Below, in pieces: positions 10,815-21,289 of a stretch of DNA of 64,000 nucleotides. Source of the DNA: Asterella californica. Lineage: Eukaryota; Streptophyta; Marchantiopsida; Marchantiales; Aytoniaceae. How positions within the stretch are numbered: the first letter of the stretch is position 1; each line of letters starts with the position of its first letter. The position numbers and the translations under genes are program-made. Below the pieces are notes generated by a model, which did not search any database, was not told where the DNA came from, and saw nothing but the letters and a program-made list of their open reading frames with translations. The stretch lies in contig JAYKYS010000012.1 in assembly GCA_036924285.1 (NCBI GenBank), positions 992,001 to 1,056,000 of the forward strand. Direction: 5' to 3'.

Positions 10815-11145
10815 AGCGGGAAGACAGGGGTGTAGAACCTACTGTTGAGATCTCGTCAGAGTTGGGAGCGAGACATGTACAAAGATCTGGAGACAGATGT
10901 AGTGTACAGAGTTGGAAGTCTGGATTGCTGATGTTTGACGCAGATGGGTGGAGTCGATTTACAAGAGTTGAAGATATGGGGAAAAATACAAAAAGATGGA
11001 TGGTGAAGCAGATATCAGAGTTGTGGCGTGTAGGAGTTCTACCTGAAGACAAAGTGGTTTCTGGTTTGTTTGAAGAGTTTATGTCTGTACAGTCAGTTGT
11101 CGGTTGGTTAGACAATGTGAGTAGATTGGTAGAAGGGAAAATAGT
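10815..11145 (+). other. Linker between protease and RT of element A
   Basis: A frame at 10862-11155 has no recognised motif but is compositionally like the neighbouring pol and probably encodes the protease-RT linker. Not a separate gene. Confidence 0.35.
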
Positions 11146-12949
11146 GTGGCGGTGATCTCTATCCACTCTCGGTGCATATATGAGGAGATTGCTACATACG
11201 TGCAGTTCCTTCCTCATCCGATGCAAAATAATGAAGGGAGAGAAGCGAGTTGTTGGTGTGCACTCTCTCAGGAAGCAGATGTCCATGCGAAGTACAAATC
11301 TGTACTGAGAAAGGTAAGACCAGTAGCAGCTCAACTACCTGCTAACTCCCAGCAGCAAGTACAGTTAGTGGGGACTGAACCTATATTGCGTGATCATAGA
11401 CGAGTAGGGCGCCAGTTTACTGAGGAAACATTGAAGGAGCTCCAAATAGGAGAGGGTGATTTCTTGACTGAGGTAGAGAGGACAGTGTTTGAACAGATGA
11501 TAATGAAGCATGACAAAGCATTCTATTTTTCAGCAGGGGAGATAGGTTGTGTGGACCCAAAGTTTATAGCGCCTATGGTTATATTCACAATCCCTCATGT
11601 GCCTTGGGACCTGAAACCGATCCCAGTTCCTCGTGCTTTGTTACTTAAGCTCATCGAGTTGTTGAAGGAGAAGGTACAGATGGAGGTACTTGAGCCGTCT
11701 ATGGGGCCATATTCTAGCAGGTGGTTCATTGTACCCAAGAAGTCAGGAGCTTTGCATTTTATTCAAGACCTACAGCCTGCGAATAACGTAACCATTCGTA
11801 ACGTTGAGACGGGTCCTGTGATCGAAGAGGTAGCAGAGGCATTTGTAGAGAGAGCTATCTATTCGATAGGAGATCTATATTCTGGTTATGATCAGTTCCA
11901 ACTGGCTGTGGAGAGTAGAGATTTAACTACTATGCGTACGCCCCTGGGAATGATGCGGATGTGTACTCTTCCACAAGGAGCGACGAACTCGGTGGTCCAT
12001 ATGCAGAATGCGATGCATAAGGTACTAAGAGAATTTGTGTCTGATGTTACCATTCCATTTCTAGATGATATTCCTATAAAAGGTTGCGTGGTTGAAGACA
12101 AAGGATGAAGCAGTACTTGTGAATGGATGTAGGAGGTTTGTTGCAGATCATATCAGGGATGTAGAACGTATCCTAACTCGTTTGGAGGAGGTACATCTCA
12201 CCCTGTCAGGAGCTAAGTCCAAGTTTGGTGTGTCTGAGATTTTAGTGGTTGGACATTTATGTGGTGCTTTTGGAAGGCGATCAAATCCGGAGAAGATTGA
12301 AGTCATAGCTAGGATGGCAGACTGTAAGAATATCACGGAGGTGCGACGTTTTCTAGGTGCTTGTGTGTTTCATCGTTTATCCATTCCTCATTATGCTCAT
12401 GTTGCTGAGCCTTTGTATGCATTATTGAGGAAGGATAAGAGGTTTGTATGGACCTCAGTCCATCGAGAAGCTATGAATATACTGAAGGAGGTTTTACAGT
12501 CTCCACCTGTTCTGAGAAGAGTAGACTATGGATGTGAGAGACATATCATTGTCACAATAGATACTAGTCCAAAGACGATTGGTTGGACAATAGGTCAAGA
12601 TGATGCAGATGGTATGCGGTTTACTTCTAGGTTTGGAGCTAGGATCTTGACAGACAGGCAACAAGACTATCCTCAGGTGAAGCGTGAGTTGTGGGGAGCG
12701 GTGACAACGATGAAGACAGACCGTGAGTTTCTGATTGGTGCTCATGTAGTCCTAGAAACGGATTGTCTACCTCTACTGGGTATGATATCCAACTGCAACA
12801 CGCCAGACATAGCAATGTTACGTTGGATTGCCTATATTAGAAGCTTGAATCCAGAGTTGAAGCATATAAAAAGAAAGGAGAATGTGATCGCAGACATGTT
12901 GTCAATGGCTCGATTTGTAGATGAGGATGTCATGTTTTTCGGAAGCTGA
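11146..12949 (+). pseudogene. Reverse transcriptase and RNase H of element A
   Basis: RT of Ty3/gypsy type: YSSRWFIVPKKSG fingers motif, LQPANNVTI, DLYSGYDQFQL (catalytic Asp of motif A), GATNSVVHMQNAMH, and FLDDIPIKG as the YXDD equivalent near 12060. A frameshift near 12095 moves to the next frame, which carries the connection domain and an RNase H with IIVTIDTSP, an ETDCLPLL segment and a KRKENVIADMLSM end. The element-specific integrase continues only after nested element C. Confidence 0.8.
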
Positions 12950-13008
12950 GGAGGAAGAGAGAAAGGATGCTCAATGTCAGGTTAATCGGCGGACTACAGA
13001 CTTGGAGC

Positions 13009-13808
13009 TGTAAGCCGGCCTGTCTCTCACCCAGGGGTACCTCAGATGACTAGGATTACTAGTGCACCTTAATTACAAAGATTCTATCATACCCATGCTC
13101 ACTTCACTCAACACTCTGACCTGTATGGTCACATCGGTCTCTCTAATAGCGTTCCTGCAAACAAGTTCTAACCCCGCCCTCCACATTGCATCACATAGTA
13201 CTCAAGGACTCCCAAGGTCTCCAATGCTCACTTTACTTATAGACAGGAAAATGAGAGTGTCTTCCACCTTCTCAACTCCTCCTTATATACTCTACAACTT
13301 CTTACCGTGGTAACTTTCACTAAGTTACCTTACCTCATGGTAAGTGCGCAATCCAAAATAGTAAAACTTCTAAAGGCTACTAAGCCTTTAAGAATAGCAC
13401 ACACATTACTTGTTCTACTTTACAAAAGTAAGAGATTCTCCTACTTTAGCTTTTGTAAAGTGTTAACTTTCCAAACTATCCAATCGGAAGACGACAACAA
13501 ACTAATACGTCTTTTGAGGAGCATCTCTAGATCTTTGTGCATGACTTTCCATCATGCATCCAATCAGCGATGGTCAACAAAGTTATATACTTTTGAGAAG
13601 CATATTTAGAGCTCCGCACTTGTCACATAGTGCCATAGTGAACCCTCTAATCGTTTCCCTAACTTAGTTATAACTATCTCAGCTAGTTATGACTAGTTTT
13701 GATCACTCTAGATTTAGATCTTCGAACTAGAGTAACCTATAAGATAGTCATACCTAATGAAATTTATATAAACACGCACACAAATAATGGGATACTTGTG
13801 GTGTGACA
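13009..13808 (-). repeat. 3' LTR of element C (complete, 800 bp)
   Basis: On the plus strand it starts TGTAAGCC and ends GTGTGACA. Bases 13082-13808 match 18046-18772 almost perfectly; 13009-13081 have no partner, which shows what the other LTR has lost. A TATATAAAT box lies near 13772 on the minus strand, about 36 bp from the LTR start. Confidence 0.85.
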
Positions 13809-13820
13809 TTTACCCCCAGA
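13809..13820 (-). other. Polypurine tract of element C
   Basis: In element orientation TCTGGGGGTAAA directly precedes the 3' LTR, nearly the same as the tract of element D (CCGGGGGTAAAA at 38551-38562). Confidence 0.7.
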
Positions 13821-13821
13821 C

Positions 13822-14943
13822 TTAATTTTCACTCCGTCCTCGGAGTGAAGTATCACGTTGATGAAACTTCTTCAGCTTGTCATGGTTCACTCGGTCGAAG
13901 AACGTACCACTCCTTTCTTGAAGATCATATGTGTCATTACTCCACACTTTGGAGATGATGAAGGGCCCAAAATATCGACGTAAGAACTTCTTTTGAACTC
14001 GCTTGTGCCTAATAGCATCCCATAACATCACCCACTCACCCTTTTGAAATGGCTGTAACTTCGTTTTGTTCTTCGCCAAGCGCTTGTCATAGCTCTTCTT
14101 CTGTTGTAGCTGGGCCATCTCAATGCGTTGAGCTGCGTCGTCTCTATTCTCCTCCAGCTCCAACAAGGTTTCTTCCCGCTCTTTCTGAGCTATTGGACCA
14201 CCCTTTCTCTTCAATCCAGCTTGCAAGGTCTGAAAGGTGGTTAGGTCGAACTGGATTGGTAATTTGGATTCCAACCCACACACCATCTTGAAAGGTGAAT
14301 ATCCCGTAGACGTCTTCACTGTTGTACGATACTCCCATAGCACCGCATGAAGACGCTTGTCCCAATTGTGTTTGACCCCTTCCATGTCAGCATCCTTTGC
14401 TAACATTTGACACAAGGTAAAGTTTGTCCTATCTACCAAACCGTTTGAACTAGGTTTATATGATGTAGTAACCCTCTGAGAAATGGAGAAGTGTGTGCAC
14501 ATCGCAGTAGTCATACCGCTCATAAATTCTCGACCCCTATCAGAAACTAACTCCAAGGGACATCCAAACCGAGTAATGATCAGTTCGTACAGAAATCTAC
14601 CCACCTCAACTTCTCCAATAGTTACAAGAGGTCTAGCTTCTACCTACTTTGTAAGGTAATCTGTGGCTACAACAATATATTTATTGTTGCGAGGGGTGCG
14701 ATTCAAAGGCCCAACAAAATTAATTCCCCATTTCTCGAAAGGTCCAAGAATCGGAATAGATCTAAGAGGAGTAGAAACACTAGATTTGATAGCGAAAGCT
14801 TGACAAACATCACAGGTTTTACAATACGTCAGGCAATCTCTAAACATCCCCCTCCAATGGTATCCTGCGTCAAGTATCTTGAGGGCCGTCAACTTGCCTG
14901 CGAAATGTCCTCCACATACTGGACCGACATGGAATTCTTCCAT
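13822..14943 (-). pseudogene. Integrase of element C
   Basis: One frame with a single in-frame stop at 14644-14646. In protein order: zinc-binding end (HVGPVCGGHF and CKTCDVCQ), core Asp in KWGINFVGP, second Asp in LVSDRGREF, a SSNGLVDRTN segment where the catalytic Glu is replaced by Asp, then a C-terminal domain ending near 13822. No chromodomain follows. The class resembles plant non-chromovirus gypsy elements. Confidence 0.8.
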
Positions 14944-14978
14944 GAGTCGGAGAGACTCCTCCTTGCTCGCAGCTCTTC

Positions 14979-15347
14979 TCAGGACCCATCAACTCCTTCA
15001 CGGAATAACACACCTTCCACCACCGAGTAAGGTTGACTTCGTTTCACCAACGCCTTCTTCTCTCTGGTCCGCATCCCATCTGGATAGACACCTTCCGTAA
15101 CGAAATCCCAAATTTCTTGATATTCTATTGGGATAATAGAGTTGCTCATCAAGACCATCAAATCTTCATCAGGAAAGGTGTCATCCATCGGCTCCTCTCC
15201 ATCCCCATCGTAAGCTCTAGATAGCAAATCTACATTCGCGTGTTTCTTTCCTGGTCGATCGCAGATCTCATAGTCGTATTCCGACAATAAGAGCTTCCAC
15301 CTTGCTAATCGTCCTTCGACCATAGGTTTATTGAAGATGTACTTCAA
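14979..15347 (-). pseudogene. RNase H C-terminal part and integrase tether of element C
   Basis: Contains KYIFNKPMVEGRLARWKLLL and DRPGKKHANVDLLSR, the usual end of a gypsy RNase H. It is out of frame with the integrase piece (junction between 14944 and 14979). Confidence 0.7.
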
Positions 15348-15355
15348 TGCCTTAT

Positions 15356-15389
15356 GACATTATCTCATTGCCTCCTATGAGATAATGTC
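15356..15389. repeat. Perfect 13-bp inverted repeat in the RNase H region of C
   Basis: GACATTATCTCAT and its exact complement flank an 8-base loop TGCCTCCT. In the RNase H frame it replaces the expected strand after RHYL-GG and introduces a stop. Confidence 0.85.
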
Positions 15390-15576
15390 GAAATTTTCTC
15401 AGAGCATAGATCACTGCTAATCCTTCTCTCTCTGTCACAGAATAATTTCTCTCTGCCTTGACCATTTGCCGACTAGCATATGCAATAGGATGATCTCTAC
15501 CTTCAACATCATACTGACTTAGAGTACATCCTACTGCTATATTTGAAGCATCCGTATATAGAATAAACTGTTTATT

Positions 15577-16872
15577 TCAATCGGGCTTAACCAAGATTGG
15601 AGCTGAAGTAAGAGCTTTCTTCAGTTCCTCAAAGGCGGCTAGAGCTTCTTCATCTCCTAAAATCAACACGTAATCTACTCCCTTCTTCAGATATGCTGTC
15701 AAAGCATATGCTTTATGTGAGAACGAGAGTATAAACCTTCGATAATACCCCACCATACCTAAAAACTGTCGTAGCTTAGTGAGAGTACTAGGAAAAGAGA
15801 GCTCTAAGATCTTCTGCACCTTCTCTGGATCAACGGCAATGCCGTCCTTGGATATGATATGACCCAAGAGTAACCCTTCCTCACACCCAAAAATACATTT
15901 CTCCGGATTGAGAGATGCATTTGCTACATCTAAACATTCTAAGACCTTCACAAGGTGCTCAAAATGCTTCTCCTTACTCCCGTAAACACAAAAGTCATCT
16001 ATAAAATCTCTCACAAACTTTCCTAAGAAAGGTTCGAACACTTTGTTCATAAACCTTTGAAACGTCGCAGGAGCATTACACAGACCAAATGGCATGACTC
16101 GAAATGCAAACGTACCCCACGGAGTAGTGAAAGTGGTCAGGTGTTGATGTTCTGGTGCAATTTTGATCTGGTTATATCCGCTATAACCATCTCCAAAGTT
16201 GTACCATTCGTTTCCCGCCACTTCTTCCAAGATCTCGTCAATGAAAGGTAGAGGATAATAATCCTTCTTTGTGACCGCATTGAGCTTCTTGTAATCAACA
16301 CACACCCTCAATTTGCCATTTTTCTTCTTTACGGTCACAATGAGTGATACCCATTCAGAATGCTCCACCTCGTAAATGAATCCGGCAGTGTGCAGCTTCT
16401 CGATCTCTTCTTTCACCAGATCCGCAATTGGAGGACTCACTCTTCGTTGCTTCTATCGCACCGGTTTGACTTCCTTCTCTAACTCGATACGATGTTGCTC
16501 CAGTGTGACCTCCCTCAGATCCTTGTAACTAAATGCAAATACATGAATGTATTTGCGAAAGATCTCTTCGAAACAACTCTTCTCCTCTTTAGTAACCTTC
16601 GATCCATAACGTAAGGTGACAATTCTTCTCTCCACCTCCTCGGGAGTCAACGGTTCTTTGTCTCGATCTCTTTGCACTTCCGGAGAAGGAAAAAGATCCA
16701 CTACATTCACACCCACATTTCGTTCTTCTCTCTCCTCTTCCGACGATGTATTTTCAGATTCTGAATCTGAAGAATTGGTACCTACATCAGAAGTAGTATC
16801 AACAACTTCTGACTCCCAGTAGTCCGATGTGGGTCGATCCGATTCCGACGTCCCAACTTGATCTCCGAGCAA
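15577..16872 (-). pseudogene. Reverse transcriptase of element C
   Basis: A single frame with one TAG at 16453-16455. Motifs in order: SLIVTVKKKNGKLRVCVDY, FGDGYSGYNQIKI (motif A Asp), FGLCNAPATFQRFMN and FIDDFCVYG, an intact YXDD-type active site, then LLGHIISKDGI and LRQFLGMVGYYRRF of the connection. RNase H begins around 15576 and is degraded. Apart from the stop it is the best-preserved RT among A, C and D. Confidence 0.85.
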
Positions 16873-16953
16873 TGGAACATTGATCCGGTGGTGATTCGAT
16901 CCGATGCATAAATAACCTTTGTGCCAGTTATCTGTTGCATGTACTGCTCGAAG

Positions 16954-17538
16954 TCAAGGTCTTCCGAGTAACATTTCATAACTTGACTCTTTCAAGATTT
17001 GAAATGTCATGTTTACTTGCACTCCCATTACTGACACACAAACTCTTTCCAGCACTCCCAATGGTCTAACTCGCTGTCTGTTAGCCATGCCCACCGTGAT
17101 ACTAGAAGGACGAGTTGGTACTAGATCCAACTTCCTCATGAGTCGTTCTGAGATGGCATTTACTGCCGATCCTCCATCGACTAGAACATCCGAGACATCT
17201 CTCCCATTGATACGCGCCTCTACTTTTGATGCCTTGTTGCACACCTCTCCTTCACTAGCATCTAAAGCACTCACACCGACAGTAGAAGGATTTACCTTCT
17301 TCTTTCGACCTCGTCGGGAGCTTAGACCGCTACGAAGTTCTTTCCTCACCGAAGGATTTAGAGCAATCAACTGTCCCACAGTAATGTTTGCTCGTTGCTT
17401 ACCCACGTCTTCCACCACATTGTATTTTGATTGCTCCATCGAAATTGTGAAATCAGTATTTCCCCATTTCTTCCGCCGTTTTTTGGTTTTTGAAGAAGAT
17501 TTGCTACTCCGAGTATTTTGACTTGGAGAATCTTCCAT
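16954..17538 (-). pseudogene. Protease of element C
   Basis: Contains LVDGGSAVNAIS, the retropepsin active site with DGGS in place of DTGS, followed by a Gly-Met-Ala-Asn segment and MLLGRP. In frame with the RT downstream but closed by a stop at 16954. Confidence 0.75.
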
Positions 17539-17984
17539 CCCTCGTCGAAATGCGTCCTCATCCTCTTCCTCTCTTGAGCCAACAGCTCTACAGATTGAAA
17601 ACCTTCTCGTACATCTCGTGGCTCCAAGATGTCAATGCATGCTACACCCTTGTCCTTGCTTTGTGAAGTTGAAGCTCCATCCGTCGTTCCACCATTACGA
17701 CTTGGACAATTACGTTGGAAATGTGATCCTCCGCACGTAAAACATCCTTGGTTCGTGCAGTTACTTGGTGATCCTTGCGGTGGTCCACCTCTAGACTGAT
17801 AGTTCTCATAACCTCGTGAGTCTCCTCCAACATTTGGACTGCGGTGTTGCAACAAATTCACCATATTGATCTTCAAATCCGCTAGAGACTCTGTCAAACT
17901 TTTCAACTCATCACGAAATTCGGGAGTAACAGATCTAGATGATACAGTGACTGTAACCGCACTAGTAGGAGCTACCGGAGTCAC
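17367..17984 (-). pseudogene. gag C-terminal remnant of element C with zinc knuckle
   Basis: Contains CFTCGGSHFQRNC, a CCHC knuckle one residue short between the second Cys and His, after a helix LTESLADLKINMV. The capsid part and start codon are missing; upstream sequence meets the 5' LTR within about 60 bp. It overlaps the protease frame through a frameshift. Confidence 0.7.
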
Positions 17985-18045
17985 CGACCGATAGCTCCTA
18001 CCTTGGTCGAACTATCTGCTGTTGTGACTGCGGTATCCTTAAGCC

Positions 18046-18772
18046 TTCTATCATACCCATGCTCACTTCACTCAACACTCTGACCTGTATGGTCACATCG
18101 GTCTCTCTAATAGCGTTCCTGCAAACAAGTTCTAACCCCGCCCTCCACATTGCATCACATAGTACTCAAGGACTCCCAAGGTCTCCAATGCTCACTTTAC
18201 TTATAGACAGGAAAATGAGAGTGTCTTCCACCTTCTCAACTCCTCCTTATATACTCTACAACTTCTTACCGTGGTAACTTTCACTAAGTTACCTTACCTC
18301 ATGGTAAGTGCGCAATCCAAAATAGTAAAACTTCTAAAGGCTACTAAGCCTTTAAGAATAGCACACACATTACTTGTTCTACTTTACAAAAGTAAGAGAT
18401 TCTCCTACTTTAGCTTTTGTAAAGTGTTAACTTTCCAAACTATCCAATCGGAAGACGACAACAAACTAATACGTCTTTTGAGGAGCATCTCTAGATCTTT
18501 GTGCATGACTTTCCATCATGCATCCAATCAGCGATGGTCAACAAAGTTACATACTTTTGAGAAGCATATTTAGAGCTCCGCACTTGTCACATAGTGCCAT
18601 AGTGAACCCTCTAATAGTTTCCCTAACTTAGTTATAACTATCTCAGCTAGTTATGACTAGTTTTGATCACTCTAGATTTAGATCTTCGAACTAGAGTAAC
18701 CTATAAGATAGTCATACCTAATGAAATTTATATAAGCACGCACACAAATAATGGGATACTTGTGGTGTGACA
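18046..18772 (-). repeat. 5' LTR of element C, 3' end deleted
   Basis: Matches 13082-13808 with about three differences, so promoter and R are present. The last about 73 bp and the primer-binding site are replaced by gag-side sequence. A copy transcribed from here could not be reverse transcribed normally. Confidence 0.85.
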
Positions 18773-18776
18773 GAGC

Positions 18777-20149
18777 CGTTCAGAGAGGAGTTCTACACGG
18801 GAAGGTTACATGACATTGGATTCTTTCTGAGTTCTTTAAACAGGCAGGAGGGCTTGAGTGACGCAGAGTTCAGAGAGGTAAGAAGGAAGGCATATGATTA
18901 CTTGTTGCGAGATGGATATCTTTGGAAGCGTCCAAAGAGAAGAGATGGAGCACTTTTACGAGTTATAGATGATCTGCAGATCAAGCAACAGTTGATGAAG
19001 GAGTTTCATGACACCTTGTGAGCCGGACATCGAGGAGCTTGGGCTACCTATACAAAGTTGAAGGAGAGATATTGATGGAGAGGACTTTATCAAGATGTGG
19101 TGAACTTTGTGAGTTCATGCTTGCACTGTCAATTTTATTCAAAGGTACGTTACAGGGATGGCCTGATACCAACTTATCCGCCTAGTATCCATTTTCAATG
19201 GGTTCTTGATTTGGTAGCAATGCCTCCCGGGTTATGGGGTATGAGGTACTTGGTGTTGGCTGGAGAAGACCTTTCCAACTTTGTGGAAGGACGAGCTCTG
19301 AGGACGAAGACCACAGAAGGGATATGTAAGTTTGTTCTTGAAGATATTATCTGTAGGTACGGATCTATAGAGAGATTGCGTGCAGACAGAGGAGAGTTGC
19401 GTGGTACGGAAGCGAAGGAGTTCTTCGCCCAACACGGAGTGAAACTCAAACTCACTACTGCTATGAATCCGGAAGGGATTGGTAAGAGCGATAGAGGACA
19501 TCCATCAATTGTTCAAGCTCTGGTAAAGGCATACGATGGTAGGCATAGACGGTAGCCTAGGTTGCTCCCTTTTGCTCTATGGGCTGACAGGTCGACTCAC
19601 TGCACTACTACTGGGTACATGTCTATTGAATTAATGCTGGGTCAGAAACCAATCATGCCGGCAGAGGAGGACTTTCCTACATGGGCTACTTTACCGTGGG
19701 AGGACGAAATGGATCATGTACAACTTCTTGCACTTCGAATCAGGCAGTTGGAACATAGAGAGGAGGATCTTATAGAGGCTCAACAAAAACTGAAAGAGGC
19801 CCGTCTCAAGAACAAGGACATGTTTGACAAGACCCACAGGCTCCTACCGAAGCCCATACATGCTAGAGACTGGGTTTTGGTGTATGACAGTACGTTAGAG
19901 AATCAGCACTCTACGGTTCGGAAATTTTCTAAGAGGTGGTTTGGCCCGTATGTTGTCTTAGAAGTGCATCAGAATGCTACTTACTCTTTACGGGAGCTCT
20001 TGGTACACCTCTAAGACTTCCTGTTGCTGGTAAGCGTATCAAGTTGTTTAGAAGAAGGGGAGAATCCATTGAGCTAGAAGAATTTTTGGAGTCAGATCAG
20101 ATGATGAACGGAGATGCAGATCTGGTATCAGAAGGAGACGTAGAGGACG
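18777..20149 (+). pseudogene. Integrase of element A
   Basis: Continues A pol after nested C. Stops occur near 19021, 19075 and 19555 and a frameshift near 20010. The zinc-binding end shows HRGAWATYTKL and CLHCQ; core Asp in VLDLVAMP, second Asp in RADRGELRG and Glu in MNPEGIGKSDRG, a complete though degenerate D,D-35-E set. A Glu/Lys-rich helix and a DWVLVYDST domain follow, then an acidic tail. The stop codon of the tail is at 25867-25869, beyond nested E. Confidence 0.75.
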
Positions 20150-20153
20150 ATGA

Positions 20154-21280
20154 TGTCGCGCCCCTCATTCTCAAGATCAGGCGCAGACGTGAACAACAGA
20201 ACCCTAGCGGACTTGCGCTAGGTTGTGAATGCTGCGAGTAGGACTTAACGGCTTGGACGGCAAGTCGGGATCAGATGAACCCTAAGTGTTTCTCTGAACC
20301 AAGGTTGGAACCTTGGGTTATGACATAAGGGCCTACCCCAAGAGGGCCCCAGACGAACGCTGACCTAAGGAGGCGAGTCTGGGAACGGACTGAAATATGA
20401 GTCTCAGACATAGGTCTGAGACGTGGGTCCGAGACGCAAGACCAAGACGTGGGTCCGAGACGCAGACGAACCACAGGGTTCGACCCTGGGTCTGGACCAC
20501 AGATATTCGGAAAAACTGCTAAGTGTTGGAGCTCCAGGGACGTTTTAGGTCGTGGACGGAGCTCCACGTAAGATCTCGAGGCGAGTGAGGTATCATTGGA
20601 AAGATCTCGTCGAGAGCTTTCCAGTGATATATAACACTCCTCGATCTGACGTTCGAGCTGGAAGTTATGGCCGAACCACAATCGGGTTGTGGTATAATTT
20701 TCAGGGACCAAAGAGGAGGGCGGGGCCGTCGATCCCCAGAAGTATATATGAGGGGGGCTCGATGCCTGGGTGGGCCAGAACGAGTCACCCGACCCCAGGG
20801 TTCGGCGGGCGGACTCTGGGGGCATGAGGTGATGGCTGGGCCAGTTCCAAGGCACGTTCCGACTCAGACTTGGACGTCTGGACTTAGGAACGATGTAAGG
20901 GCTAGGGCAAGACTAGGGAACGAGTCGGCGGGTTAGACCACCGTTCGGGAGCCTAGACCCAGACGGACATCACGGGCGCGTAGGCCGCTAGGTGTGCTGG
21001 AGGCACCGTTTAGGACCCTGGACTTTATGGGAAGTCCGCCCCAAGTCATCTTGTGACTTGCTCATGTTTGGGACCGACTTAGGCGGATCTAAGTCGGGAC
21101 TTAGGATTGCTGAGCTTGATGATTAGGGAGACGGTCCGGCTCCGGTCCAGACCAAACAGAACTAAGGTAAGTGGTGCATGGACGCTAACTTGTGATTGTG
21201 TTTGCAGGTTAGCGGTGTAAAGTTTGTGACCTACTGAGCTAGAGCTTCCGCTGGCGCAACAAGGCGGTAGGTGCGCGAAA
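20154..21280 (+). repeat. 5' LTR of element E
   Basis: 1127 bp, nearly identical to 24715-25828 and to the solo copy at 38661-39772. Near its end it holds a short intron-like module (21177-21207). Confidence 0.88.
21177..21207 (+). other. Intron-like 31-bp module in the E LTR
   Basis: GTAAGT at the start, a CTAAC branch-point-like word and TTTGCAG at the end, flanked by AAG and GTTAG. The same module is in E2; E3 has CTCAC and TGATGCAG instead. At 31 bases it is shorter than usual plant introns, so the donor and acceptor may work separately or not at all. Confidence 0.3.
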
Positions 21281-21289
21281 AGCGAGGAG

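Larger units (their letters stand above)
13009..18772 (-). mobile_element. Ty3/gypsy retrotransposon C, nested in A
   Basis: Minus-strand element flanked by GAGC at 13005-13008 and 18773-18776. Removing it with one GAGC joins the RNase H tail and integrase start of A in frame. Ends are TGTCACACC and GGCTTACA in element orientation. The two LTRs are 727 bp alignable with about three differences that I can see, so the insertion is young. The 5' LTR has lost its last about 73 bp, and primer site and gag N-terminus are missing. Pol resembles D and lacks a chromodomain. Confidence 0.85.

Noticed and set aside
13062..13609. Plus-strand frames repeated at 18059-18573
   Set aside because: They lie in the two LTRs of element C, antisense to it; identity reflects LTR duplication, not coding.
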